Counted from the first letter of the stretch, positions 10,525 to 22,654 are shown. The stretch: 64,000 bases of DNA from Salvelinus alpinus (GCF_045679555.1 NC_092096.1:16866736-16930735), one strand, 5' to 3'. The notes: a model not told the origin generated them from the sequence alone. Made by a program: numbers and translations.

Positions 10525-11182
10525 TGAATCTGGACCTGGCTTTGGAGGCAGTGGAGTTAATGGTGTGAGTGAGATTTCTCCCTCCCCCACCATCACTACA
10601 GAGACGCGCCAGAGGCTGTCCACTGTCCAGGCCCAAGCAGTCAGCCTGAGCCTGCTAGTACAGACTATCTGGCCTCCTCATCTTGTGGTCCCTTATGCTC
10701 AATGAAGGCTATCTCTGGGTCGCTACAGGATGGATGGTGTGGATTTGACGGTCCTTGTGTGTCATCATCAGCGCTTGCTCCTCTGTGACTGTTTCCTGTT
10801 CTTTTCCATTTATAAAAGAACGCCCCCTCTTCTGGGCCCAACCACCCCTGAGCGCTGTAAAAGTTATAGTAACTGTTGTTGTTAAGTGACACTTACAGAG
10901 GAGGTTAAGTTAACTCTCCCCCCATCCAAACTCCACAGAGGGTTTTCTCCAGAGGTTTTATTTTATATACCCATATTATATATTTCCCCCCTCTCAGGAG
11001 TTTGTTTGGAAGACGCACAAGTGTTTGGTTCTTCACAACAAAAGTTTTGGTTTATTGTTGGTTGAGGTTTACAGTTACTTTTTCTCAAGTTTTGGTTCTT
11101 CCTTGTAATTTATTTATACTTTATATTTTGGAGTTTTTTTTGCTCATTGCTCACTCACACCTCCTGGAATAAAAAAAACAAG
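10525..11182 (+). other. Probable 5' UTR / upstream region of the WNK1 exon
   Basis: A pyrimidine-rich tract ending TTCTCTTTTAG at 10524 could be a splice acceptor. Downstream the sequence becomes T-rich and non-coding until the WNK1 ATG. In this frame stops precede the start codon, so the protein cannot extend far upstream. The exact exon boundary needs transcript data. Confidence 0.3.
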
Positions 11183-11995
11183 ATGTCGGAAACAGACAAG
11201 TTCCTTGCCCCTTTCCCTCCGCCGCCCAAGAATGTGAATGGTTCCAGCTCGGACACGTACCTTGGTGAGAATTTGGGAACCGACGGTGTCCGCCGCCGCC
11301 GCCACACCATGGACCGCGACCCCAAACAGGCCGAGCATCGCTTCTTCCGGCGCAGCGTCATCTGTGACTCCAACGCCACCGCCTTAGACCTCCCCAGCAA
11401 GGCCGTCATCCTCACCTCCCCGCCCGACTGTGAGCCCCCCAGCCTGGGCTGGCTCTCCCTGGCTGTCCCCTCTGTGGTGGTACCCGAGCCGTGTCTGGCG
11501 GTGGCCGAGGTGGAGGCAGATGAGGAAGGAGGGGATGGGACTTGTATTGCCGTATTAGGGCCCAGTGTTGGTGGTGGTACTAGAGTGGATGGTATGGTAG
11601 TGCAGATAAAGCCAAGCACGGCAGTATTGGATGTTTGCGGCGGAGAGAAAGTAAAGAAGCTGTTGTCGTTAGCCGCCGCTGAGGCTCCTGGAATGGAGGA
11701 GGTGGTGCCCAGTAAAGCGGGGGAGCCCGCGGAGGAGGAGAGCGGTAGTGTTACAGAGGAGATGCGAGAGGAGAAGGAGAAGGGGGCCGCTAAGGCCCTA
11801 TTAGAGGAGCAGAAGAGGGAAGCAGAGAAGAAGGTTCAGGACGACATAGAGGAAGTAGAGACCAAGGCCATAGGGACCTCGCTGGATGGACGCTTCCTAA
11901 AGTTTGACATCGAGATCGGACGCGGATCCTTCAAGACGGTCTACAAGGGCCTGGATACGGAGACTACAGTGGAGGTGGCGTGGTGCGAACTGCAG
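11183..11995 (+). CDS. wnk1: WNK1 kinase, first coding exon (271 codons, partial gene)
   Basis: WNK1 phosphorylates and activates the SPAK/OSR1 kinases, which control cation-chloride cotransporters, and so regulates ion balance and cell volume in the cytosol. ATG at 11183 is chosen because the peptide from there begins [17 protein letters not shown] like WNK1 and has A at -3; nearby upstream frame has no ATG. An N-terminal segment holds [10 protein letters not shown] (about residues 37-46) and [15 protein letters not shown] (about 54-68), both characteristic of WNK1. An acidic, charged stretch with coiled-coil character follows at about 190-225. The kinase domain begins at about 235: the loop G246-R-G-S-F-K-T-V253 contains the WNK-specific catalytic lysine K251, and C268 replaces the usual beta-3 lysine (VAWCELQ). 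The exon ends after Q271 in phase 0. IEIGRGSF and TETTVEV favour WNK1 over WNK2. Salmonids carry duplicated copies and which one this is cannot be told. The rest of the gene lies beyond the window. Confidence 0.95.
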
Positions 11996-12001
11996 GTAAG
12001 A
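11996..12001 (+). other. wnk1: Splice donor of WNK1 exon 1
   Basis: CTGCAG|GTAAGA is a near-consensus donor located exactly where vertebrate WNK1 exon 1 ends (after CELQ, phase 0). Beyond it the frame runs into a stop within about 55 bases. Confidence 0.93.
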
Positions 12002-12711
12002 CACAACCCAATCATTTACTATCCTTCTTTACTTACTTACTCTCTGCTCTGAGTAACATTTTAAGCAATGTTTTATTATACTCAATTATTGTAGTGGCAA
12101 ACTAAAGTACCTAAATAGATTGGCGTACACAAAATTTCCCAGGTATGAAGATACAGATAAGGTGCGGAAGGAAGGATGTATCTTGCTATACCTCGTCTGA
12201 TAAAGATCACACAGGGTTGATAGATGGATGATGTCAGAGCAGCGCGGAGGTAAGATGATGCCCAGCAAGGGTGCAACTTGCGGGTGCCGATGCAACAGCC
12301 CAGACAGACAGAATGGCACACAGGATGTTGTTGCTAGTTTCTACATTCTTATTCTGTACAATAAGTTGTTTTTGTGGTCATGGTTCCCATAGTGCTTAAT
12401 GTGGGTCATTCATTGAAGAAGCCTGGAGAGAGAGAGAGAGGAACATGTCCGCTATAAAGTTTCACGTTTGGCAGCCAGCCAGTCATATGACTGGATCTTA
12501 GTTGAATTCACAGCTCCGTTTAGAATCTAGCACAGCTCTAGCTCACGTGGTGGAAGGAGCAGTTGGTTGCTTGGCTCTGTGATACGGTCACTGATAATTA
12601 ACTCCCAAATCCCTCCACGAAGGAGCCTCAGTTTGGGGTCAGGTAAGCAGGGGCGGAGGTTAGTTTAAAAATAACACCTTGGGGTTAAACAGCTGTAACT
12701 CGGGGTGTCTC
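12002..12711. other. Unique intronic DNA
   Basis: Nothing recognised apart from a short GA tract at 12427-12440. Confidence 0.5.
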
Positions 12712-12805
12712 TCTAATGGCACCCTATTCCCTTTATAATCGCCCACTTTGACCAGAGCTTCAGGGGCACAGTAAAGGGAAAAGGGCACCATTTGGAACGC
12801 ATTAC
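12712..12805. mobile_element. Palindromic MITE-like element, copy 3
   Basis: AATGGCACCCTATTCCCTTT is matched by the inverse arm AAAGGGAAAAGGGCACCATT around a TTTGACCAGAGCT core. Confidence 0.8.
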
Positions 12806-13791
12806 AAGGGGTCCGTGTTAACCATGTTGTTAATGAAACTCAGTAGGTTCTCATTTAGAGTGCGTTCAGGTCACTCACTGTAATAAAGCTGTTTTCCTCC
12901 TGTGTAGGAGTCACAAGATGCTGTTTCTCCCTCTCTGCTGAAATTCACTTGTTCTGCCGCCTTTTCTTTCAAAGAGATGCTTGTGAGTTGTGACTGAGCC
13001 CTGGTCCCAGCTCTGTGGCCTAGATGCTACTTTCAACGGTTGTTGTCACTATGACTTACGCTACAACTTGTTAGTCATACAGTCAGTTGGGCTCAGATAC
13101 TAGAAAACTGTCCAATCACAGTCCTCCCCTATAATCCACAACCGTGGATTTGAATCACATCACTCAGTCGCCTGGTTGTAGCTGATAGCATGTGGACGTG
13201 ACGATGCCCCTTCAAGCATCATCCAGGCAGCTCATCCAATAGTGAATTCTTAATGTCTATAAAGAGCTCCTGGTCTGTAGATTAAGGTTATGTTATGTAA
13301 ATGTGTGTATCCACTCTAACCACAGGTAACATAATGTACATTGCATGTAGGGTTAAGACCTCTATTGGGCCTGCTGGCTGGGTAATCCTATGGATGGATG
13401 ACTGTTTGTGTTTGTCAGACAGTTTTGTAAGACAGACTATGCACTTCTACTGACATGGGATGAAGTAGTGGGAGTGGGGTTACACACACCACACACGCTC
13501 TCACACGCTGCCTGGGTGGGCGTGGCGTCATGAGAGCATCTGGAATTGGTCGGTGACTGTTTGTGTGACGTGTGTGAAGAGTTGCGGGGGGGTGGTGGGC
13601 ATCCCTCAATAGCTGATCCAAAGCAGTCCCATCCCAGAGGGAATGAAAGAAGGATGGAGGGAATGAAAGAAAGAAAGGAGGGAGGAGTGGAGGGGTAGTG
13701 GGGTCGTAGGTCATGAGTAGGCGCAGCGAGGGGTTGATGACAATGTTTGCCTTTGACAAAGAGAGGGAGCAGAATGAAAAGGGGAAGTGGA

Positions 13792-13792
<1 letters not shown>
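12806..13792. other. Unique intronic DNA
   Basis: No gene or known repeat is recognised. A purine-rich patch lies at about 13640-13700. Confidence 0.5.

Positions 13793-13849
<57 letters not shown>
13793..13849. repeat. (CA)n microsatellite
   Basis: About 28 uninterrupted CA dinucleotides. Apparent open frames through it are low-complexity artefacts. Confidence 0.97.
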
Positions 13850-13853
<4 letters not shown>

Positions 13854-14026
13854 GAGGAGTGCCTGGCCTTGTATGCTGCAGTGGCCCTCTGTCCTTTTGT
13901 AGGCCAGGGCTGAGAGTTGGTTGTTGGGCGGAGGAACTCTAGAAGGAAACCAGATTTTAATTGGTCAATGTTTTCTGAACTTGAGGGACAGTGGGGGGAA
14001 ATGAGGAAGAATAATCTAGGCTGGGT

Positions 14027-14138
14027 CCCAAATGGCTCCCTATTTATTGCACTACTGTTGACAAAGGCGGCAAGGCCCATAGGGCTCTGGTCAGAAATAG
14101 TGCACTCTATGGGGAATAGGGTGCCATTTTAGGATGTT
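14027..14138. mobile_element. Palindromic MITE-like element, copy 4
   Basis: GGGTCCCAAATGGCTCCCTA on the left and GGGGAATAGGGTGCCATTTT on the right are inverse arms, with a CCCATAGGGCTCTGGTCAG centre. Confidence 0.85.
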
Positions 14139-14349
14139 GCCCTTGTCGGCGGTCGTGTTTTAGAGGGAATTTCAAGGTTTTTGAGCACCGGGCTAAGTAG
14201 AGGGGGAGGGACCGAGCACCTCTGAGCGTTATTCTAATGCCATTCATGCTGGACTTGAGAGAGAATTTCTGTCGTCTCTTTCTCAATGCAGATTGTTTGA
14301 GGACATTATTTAAAAAATCTATTAATACACTTTTTTTGGGAGGTGGGCA

Positions 14350-14745
14350 AGTTGGTCTTGTCCCATTGCTGCCACTCCCGTACGGACTTCGGAGAGGCGA
14401 AGGTCAAGAGAGCCATGCCTCTTCCGAAACACGACCCCGCCAAGCCGCACTTCTTCTTGACACACAGCTCACTTAACCCAGAAGCCAGCCGCACCAACGT
14501 GTCGGAGGAAACACTGTACTACTGGCGACCGATGTCAGCGTGCATGAGCCGGCCGCCACAAGTAGTCGCTAGGACACGATGGGACCAGGACATCCCAGCT
14601 GGCCAAACCTCCACCTAACCCGGATGACTCTGGGCCAATTGTGCACCGCCGGCTGCGACACAACCCGGGATCGAACCCGAATCTGTAGTGATGCCTCAAA
14701 CACTGCAATGCAGTGCCTTAGACCGCTGTTCCACTCGGGAGGCCC
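14350..14745 (-). mobile_element. Long tRNA-derived SINE, antisense
   Basis: On the minus strand the head reads GAGTGGAACAGCGGTCTAAG, and the B-box phrase GGTTCGATCCCGGG follows. The body then differs from the short SINEs: CAGCTGGGATGTCC, CGACTACTTGTGGCGG, GTTTCCTCCGACACG, TGGCTTCTGGGTTAAG and GTTTCGGAAGAGGCATG, ending near a T-rich run at 14330-14345. It shares its head with the short family but has a different 3' part. The same long family recurs at 49895-50300. A SlmI- or SmaI-type name is possible but unverified. Confidence 0.85.
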
Positions 14746-15787
14746 GTGTTTGGGGACAGATTTAACCTAACGTTACTTTGAAATGTCTTTCTCTTAAGTT
14801 TAGGTTTTTGTATGACTTTCTATGCTGATAATTTTAAAAAACTGTGATAGGATCTTAAAGAGCCACTGAACCCGCCGATTGGCACGTGTGTTTTTCTGTT
14901 GCTCATTAGAAAAACTAGATTTCAGTCTTAGAGGTGTGTCTCCTGACCGATTTCCACTTTTGGTTAATGGTGTTTGTCCCTCATGAGACACTAGATGCGG
15001 AAGCCTATTTCATTTCCTCAACGTCCCCAGAAATCTGTAATTAATTTTTACATTTTGGCCGAGGATGTTTTTAGATGCACAATTTTTCATCCATCGAAGG
15101 TGTTTGATGCAGTATTTCTCAAGAAAAAAAATGCTACGTGTTATCTTATGTAAACAGTCAGAGCTGCTGGGCAGGTCTGTCTCACTGTCTATGCTATTGG
15201 GTAGAGGGCAATCTCCACAGCTGTTCACCCTATGTTAGTGGGCAAGTGGACACCCCCACCTTCATTTACCCGATGTGACGCGCAGATGTTCCAAACTCCG
15301 TTTTTGACCAGACTGACTTCATCCTGTTTACACTTTTGTAGTAAATTTGGACACTAGAATAACTGTTTCTGACTCATATCGATTCCACATAGGCCGTTTT
15401 CAAAGGGATTTGTTGCTTTATGAAGGCAGTCACTCTTTAATTACTTAGCCTACTCCTCTATATACTTGACTGATATTTGCAATTTATATCCTTCGCCGCC
15501 ACGGGAACTCTATTCTTTATTTCATCTTCCTTGTATGGAATTAGGGCACAGGGATATGACTGTGAGCTAGGAGACTGCAGTCAGCTAAGCTTTGTGGAAC
15601 GTTAAGTTATTTATGAGAAGTTCTGGAGATAAGGTAAACTCTGTTTTGTTTCTTTTGTGGGAAGTGAGGGAGAAAGAGAGACTAAGAGGGGGGTTGACTT
15701 CAGTACTGCAGCATCACTTGGTCTCCTTCTCAAACTGAGCGGGATGGTTGACGGGTTCTGAAATGACACCATAATGGTTTGTTTACA
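14746..15787. other. Unique intronic DNA
   Basis: No coding feature or known repeat is recognised across this kilobase. Confidence 0.5.
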
Positions 15788-16314
15788 TCCCTGTTAGTAG
15801 TGAGCATTTCTCCTTTGCCAAGATAATCCATCCACCTGACAGCTGTGGCATATCAAGAAGCTGATTTTAAACAGCATGATCATTACACAGATGCACCTTA
15901 TGCTGGGGACAATAAAAGGCCACTCTAAAATGTGAAGTTTTGTCACACAAGACAATGCCAAAGATGACTCAAGTTTTGAGGGAGTGTGCAATTGACATAC
16001 TGACTGAAGGAATGTCCACCAGAGCTGTTGCCAGATAATTTAATGTTAATTTCTCTACCATAAGCCGCCTCCAACTTCGTTTTAGAGAATTTGTCAGTAT
16101 GTCCCACCGGCCTCACAATCATAGACCACTTGTATGGCGTCGTGTAGGTGAGCGGTTTGCTTATGTCAATGTTGTGAACAGACGGTGGGGTTATGGTATG
16201 GGCAGGCATAAGCTACGGACACAGAACACAATTACATTTTATTGATGACAATTTCAATGCACAAAAATACAGCGACAAGTTCCTGAGGCCTATTGTGAGG
16301 CCATTTTTTTTAAG
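15788..16314 (+). mobile_element. Internally deleted Tc1-like element (family A), left part
   Basis: The sequence begins at GTTAGTAGTGAGCATTTCTC and reads as a Tc1/mariner element of a common salmonid type. N-terminal transposase translation survives at about 15957-16130 ([13 protein letters not shown], then an in-frame stop). It jumps near 16135 to a C-terminal section encoding VWAGISYG and TQLHFIDDNFNAQKY, with most of the catalytic core missing. The element is interrupted at 16315-16322 by a hAT insertion and resumes at 18255. Confidence 0.85.
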
Positions 16315-16322
16315 GTATCTGT
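16315..16322. other. Left 8-bp target-site duplication of the hAT element
   Basis: GTATCTGT here is repeated exactly at 18247-18254, on the other side of the hAT element. Confidence 0.95.
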
Positions 16323-18246
16323 TAGTGATGCACCGATATGATGCACCCGCAAAAAACGATACCGATATTTACAATTTTAGCGGCCTTTTAAGCATTCTAG
16401 TACAGTTAACTATTTGACACACACACACGAACGCAGCGGTCTAAGGCACCGCATCTCAGTGCAAGAGGCGGCACTACAGTCCCTGGTTCGAATCCAGGCT
16501 GTATCACATCCTGCCCATAGGGAGTCCCATAGGGCGGCGCACAATTGGCCCAGCGTCGTCCAGGTTTGGCCGGGGTAGGCCGTCACTGTAAATAAGAATT
16601 TGTTCTTAACTGACTTGCCTAGTTAAATAAAGGTTACACACACCACACTGACCAAAAAGTTATTTTGTTGGCATTTACGTATGTACCCATTACTAGTAAA
16701 ACATAATCAAAACCTATTTCTTTCACTTACTTGCTGTGCTCTTTCGTTGTTCAGTCGTTTCATTCTCAACCAGGATTTCTATGGAACGCCGTTTGGGTGT
16801 CAAAAAAGATAAACGTCAAATAACACTTTGACCAATCAGGACCTGAATATGACTGCACGTCACATAATCATTTAACGCGTTCATACATTTTTTAAGTAGT
16901 TATTACACATTGATTACACTATAACTCGTATTTCATATGTCACAACAATACATCGATACGTATGCTATGATGCTGGTAAAGTTGTCTCGCGCACCTACAG
17001 TGCTGGTCATCAAAAAAACATAGCAAACGACAATCTGTTTAAGTAGCTATAGTTACCTAGCTAACTATATAGCTAGGTGTCATTATCTAAAATAACCCTA
17101 ATTTATAAGGCAGTTCTTTTTTGATTGATGGTGGTCGGACCCATCTATGTGAAGCTAGCCACAAGAAGGATTAGCCACAATAGTGGACTTTGTGGTTAGC
17201 CTTCAAAATACAAATACTATTTGTATTCATTTGCATCACTGTCAATGACATACTTTTATTTTGAAGGCAAACCGCAAATTGCACTTGTGGCTAATTCTTA
17301 CTGTGGCTAGCTTCACAACACATACATAACCCAGTCTGGTTGAGCCTCACTAGCCAGATGAAGCTAGCTGGCTGCTTATAACATTAGTTTGGGCAACAGG
17401 GTTAAGTAGCTGGCTAGCTATTTATTTTCATGAACTGAAGTTCAATTTCAATAGGCGAAGAACAAATGGCAACCTAGCTAATACTTACTCACAAGGATTC
17501 TGAAATCATTGCTAATAATAATGCAATTTTTACTGGTCATTGTTTTCAGGCTGGTTTTATTGGTGCTAGCTAGGTACCAAGCTAAAGCTAGCTACCCCAG
17601 AAGTTGCGGTCGAACAAATTATGCTTTATTACCAACGCGGTATTGTAAAAACATCGTTCATGGCCGGTGTTTGCTTGTTTGCAGACTTTTTTGTACAGCT
17701 TTGACAGTGCTACTGTATCTTTTTTGACAGGCAAAGACCCAAACGGCGTTCCATAGTATGTATGTCGTGAAACTAATAGCAGTGACGCTATTACTGTGTA
17801 ACTCCGGTAGGGCAACATCTGAAAAATAGCGCACTTGGTTGTGTGTACTGGTGCTCGACCAGTCGGCAAAAGCCAACATCACCCACGACAGAGAACGGTT
17901 GATTGTCAAGGGCAATGAATTGCTTTATCTTGGCTTTAATGGATTTCGTCTTTGAGTTGTCTCGCTGAAATTTTGTTACTCTTTCAAATGACTGCTGAAC
18001 TTGTTGACTGCTTGATCCACACAGCAGACATTGTGGGCTAGGTTAGGAATGCTGTTTTGCATGTGTACCGCAACATTTTACGTGGCATCATTACGTCATG
18101 TACCTACGTTAAATAGGTATGCACGTCAGCTTTGACATCGGTTTTGCACATCGCCGTTAAACTAGACATCGGCCAATACCTATGTTGGCATTTTTAGCTA
18201 ATATCGTCCGATTCTGATATGCTCACTGATATATCGTGCATCCCTA
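16323..18246. mobile_element. hAT-type non-autonomous element with foldback interior, 1924 bp
   Basis: The ends are inverted: TAGTGATGCACCGATAT on the left and ATATATCGTGCATCCCTA on the right, whose complement is TAGGGATGCACGATATAT. Perfect 8-bp duplications GTATCTGT flank it, which is the hAT signature. The interior has no transposase but holds nested inverted repeats: CTATGGAACGCCGTTTGGGT (16780) pairs with a region at about 17733-17757, and GAAGCTAGCCACAAGAAGGA (17151) pairs with about 17295-17318. A SINE of about 210 bp is inserted near its left end. Confidence 0.92.
16427..16636 (+). mobile_element. Short tRNA-derived SINE inside the hAT element
   Basis: The copy reads CGCAGCGGTCTAAGGCACCG (head), GGTTCGAATCC (B-box), AGGGAGTCCCATAGGGCGGC, CCAGCGTCGTCC, TAGGCCGTCACTGTAAATAA and GACTTGCCTAGTTAAATAAA. 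CA-rich sequence on both sides may be its target duplication. Confidence 0.93.
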
Positions 18247-18254
18247 GTATCTGT
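18247..18254. other. Right 8-bp target-site duplication of the hAT element
   Basis: An exact copy of GTATCTGT at 16315-16322. Confidence 0.95.
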
Positions 18255-18293
18255 GACCATCTGTATTCCCAGTCGTGAAATCCATAGATTAGG
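18255..18293 (+). mobile_element. Tc1-like family A, right remnant
   Basis: GACCATCTGTATTCCCAGTC followed by GAAATCCATAGATTAGGGC continues the 3' inverted-repeat region of the element left of the hAT. It stops abruptly at 18293 where a different Tc1 family begins. Confidence 0.85.
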
Positions 18294-18793
18294 GCTCAGG
18301 ACCTCAGCCTGGGGTGAAGGTTCACCTTCCAAGAGGAAAACGACCCTAAGCACACAGCCATGACAACGCAGGAGTGGCTTTGGGACAACATCTCTGGAGA
18401 GACCTGACAATAGCTGTGTAGCGACGCTCCCCATCCACCCTGACAGAGCTTGAGAGGATCTGCAGAGAAGAATGGAAGAAACTCCCCAAATACAGGTGTG
18501 CCAAGCTTGTAGTGTCATACCCAAGAAGACTCGAGGCTGTAATCGCTGCCAAGGTGCTTCAACAAAGTACTGAGTAAAGGGTCTGAATACTTATGTAAAT
18601 GTGATATTTCAGTTAATGTATTTATTTTTTATTTTTTTGGCAAACAGTTCTAAAAACCTGTTTTTGCTTTGTCATTATGGGGTATTGTGCGTAGATGAGG
18701 GGGGAAAATCTATTGAATCCATTTTATAATGAGGCTGTAACGTACCAAAATGTGGAAAAAGTCAAGGGGTCTGAATACTTTCTGAATGCTCTG
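18294..18793 (+). mobile_element. Tc1-like family B, 3' fragment
   Basis: The fragment starts inside the transposase gene (CAGGACCTCAGCCTGGGGTG) and runs through the C-terminal coding part, including RICREEW and KLPKYRCAKL matches, to ...TCTGAATGCTCTG, the terminal inverted repeat, next to a TA. The 5' half is missing at the junction with family A. Confidence 0.9.
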
Positions 18794-18884
18794 TATATGC
18801 TCTGAGTACTCACTCTCGTAGCTCTGTTCTTTCAGTGCTTTCTCTGGCTTTCACCTCATGTATCGCATGAGTCTCATTCATATA

Positions 18885-20490
<1,606 letters not shown>

Positions 20491-21002
20491 TATATCTCAT
20501 GTCTCACTCTCACTTTGGTTTTCCTTTCACAGGAATTATAATGGTGCAAGTAGGCAGAGAATAGATTGCTGCTAGATAAAACAGGGCTACTAAAGATTAT
20601 ATTTGCCCTGAGCTTATTCTCTGGGCTTTTTTTTTTTTTTTGTGCTTTCTCTCGCTTTCACCTCATGAGTCTCATCGCGCTTTCTTTTACCTCATCTCTC
20701 TCGTGTCCTAAGATGTCAGAGAGAGGACAGGACAGTGGAAACAAAGCAGTGTTATTGTAACTCAGTGGAGGAGACCTGTAAACCCTCTCATTTTAGGAGA
20801 CACGTTCTTCATTCTGCTTCCGCAGAGTGATCGAAACAGAACCTGACTCACAGTTTGCGCAACACCCCATTCCTCTAGCCATCCGTCTGTCTCTTTTTCT
20901 CTCTTTTGCCCCCTCTCCCCCTCGCTGACGTGTTTCCTGTGGTTCCTATCAGGTCTGTGTGACCTTGTGTTGTAGTGGAGAGTAGACAGCAGAATTTTGC
21001 TG
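20491..21002. other. Intronic DNA with a poly(T) run
   Basis: A poly(T) of about 15 lies at 20627-20641. No gene is recognised. Confidence 0.5.
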
Positions 21003-21100
21003 CCCAAACAGCAACCTATTCCCTATATAGTACACTACTTTTCACCAGAGCCCTATTTGTAGTGCACTAAATCGTGAATAGGGCTCCATTTGGGACGTAG
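21003..21100. mobile_element. Palindromic MITE-like element, copy 5
   Basis: AACAGCAACCTATTCCCTAT and GTGAATAGGGCTCCATTTGG are the two arms, around CACTACTTTTCACCAGAGCC. Confidence 0.8.
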
Positions 21101-21236
21101 ACTCAGAGTGCTGCTCTAATGGCCCTTAAACTGGTTGTCATGTAGACTCTTCACTTACACTTGGCTCTCCTTCCTTCTTCCATTATGCTACAGGTCCAGG
21201 ACCTGCGCCAAGGAAAGTCTAGGCCTACACACGCAG

Positions 21237-21252
21237 CGACACACACGCGCAT

Positions 21253-21296
<44 letters not shown>
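21237..21296. repeat. (CA)n microsatellite
   Basis: An interrupted CA/CG tract followed by about 22 pure CA units. Confidence 0.95.
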
Positions 21297-21297
<1 letters not shown>

Positions 21298-21591
21298 AAG
21301 CAAGACATTTTTGGGGAAAAAACTGCCATAAAGAATGTAGAAGATGTAAATTGACCCGGTTATTCTATATTACAACACAGTAATGGACTAAGAGGTCATA
21401 CTGGAGGTCTCTCTCTGCTCTGACGTAATCCTTCAGTCGGCCCTGAGCTCTGGGGCTTATCACAGAGATGTTAGTAATCAGAGTAAAGGAATTTGTGAGG
21501 GAGGTGACTCTGCCCTGCAGCTAAGAGACACACACACACACACTGAGATCTCAGAGGCAATGGCTAAGTGAGCAGGGGAGAGAGCGAGAGC

Positions 21592-21700
21592 TTGCGTCCC
21601 AAATTACACACTATTCCCTATTTAGGCTGGTGCACTGGCTCAAAAGTAGTGCACTATGTAGGAAATGGTGCACTATGTAGGGAGTTCTGGGACACAGCCA
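21592..21700. mobile_element. Palindromic MITE-like element, copy 6 (right arm duplicated)
   Basis: CGTCCCAAATTACACACTAT is the left arm. The right-arm phrase AGTGCACTATGTAGG occurs twice in tandem (21645 and 21668), so this copy has an internal duplication of about 21 bp. Confidence 0.75.
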
Positions 21701-21751
21701 TCGTGTCGTCATCGGTGAATAATGCAGAGGATGTGAACAGAGAGGAGGAGT

Positions 21752-21850
21752 GCCAAATAGCAACCTATTCTCTTTATAGTGCACTACTTTTAACCAGAGC
21801 CATGATCAAAGGTAGTGCACTATAAAGGGAATAGGGTGCCATTTTTGACA
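21752..21850. mobile_element. Palindromic MITE-like element, copy 7
   Basis: TATTCTCTTTATAGTGCACT is mirrored by AGTGCACTATAAAGGGAATA. This is the cleanest hairpin of the family in the window. Confidence 0.9.
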
Positions 21851-22396
21851 GCCAGAGCGAGAGGAGGAAGAAACCCAATCCCATGGATCTGAGCCACAGC
21901 CATTTCCCTTCTCTTCCCTTGATTCATTGTTGAAGTACTTTGTGTGTGTGTCAGTGTTGGGTCAGAGGAAGACAGAGCAGAGGCGAAGGGGCTGCGCTTC
22001 CTTCATTTACAAACTCTGTCCTCCTTCCTTGTGGTGTGTGTATCTTGAGTGTGTGCGTTTACACGTTTTGAGTGTGAGATACAGGAACATCAGTCTGTAA
22101 TGGAAATCTACTGAGTGTTTGCCTTGTCTCTGAAAGATATGATTGACAGTTATTATTATTGTTCTCTCTCGTTCTCTCTCTCTTCTGCTTGGCATTTTAT
22201 CACTCAGCTAGTAAATTTGTCCGTCTGGTTTCGTCTTTGGGCTCCGTGTCTGCTGAAAGCATTTGTCTCTCTCTTACCTCCCCCTCTCTCTGTCAGAGCC
22301 TTGTGGGTGGGATAAGGTTTTTGAGTGGCGCAGTGTGGTGTAGAGGATTTGCGTGGTTTGAGTTGCGGCAGCAGTCAGACTAGGCTACACTAGAGC
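21851..22396. other. Unique intronic DNA
   Basis: No gene is recognised. A short T/C-rich tract lies at about 22160-22185. Confidence 0.5.
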
Positions 22397-22612
22397 GACA
22401 GTGGGGTTGTTCTGTAACAGGGCCGTGAACAAGGCTGGGTGAATTGGGGACAAGTGAAGCGCCTGTGTGACAGTGGGGTTGTTCTGTAACAGGGCCGTGA
22501 ACAAGGCTGGGTGAATTGGGGACAAGTGAAGCGCCTGTGACAGTGGGGTTGTTCTGTAACAGGGCCGTGAACAAGGCTGGGTGAATTGGGGACAAGTGAA
22601 GCGCCTGCGTCA
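22397..22612. repeat. 70-72-bp tandem repeat, 3 copies
   Basis: Units start at 22397, 22469 and 22539 with GACAGTGGGGTTGTTCTGTA. The second unit is 2 bp shorter at its GTGT/GT end. Confidence 0.95.
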
Positions 22613-22654
22613 GACAGGCTGTATGATTTACCTCTGAAGAAGCATGACCCAGCT

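Noticed and set aside
11147..11182. Upstream extension of the WNK1 protein by 12 codons
   Set aside because: It would begin at a TTG, not an ATG. WNK1 homology begins at the ATG at 11183.
11155..11619. 154-codon reverse frame opposite the WNK1 exon
   Set aside because: It is the shadow of GC-rich WNK1 coding sequence on the other strand.
12082..12321. Reverse frames just after the WNK1 exon as a possible antisense gene
   Set aside because: Two overlapping short frames, no similarity, no splice signals that could be defended.
13415..14080. 221-codon reverse frame
   Set aside because: It contains a long Cys-Val repeat from the (CA)n tract and no recognisable domain.
16427..16520. tRNA genes (A- and B-box matches at several sites)
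   Set aside because: All matches are heads of SINEs with typical bodies and tails. They lack a complete cloverleaf.
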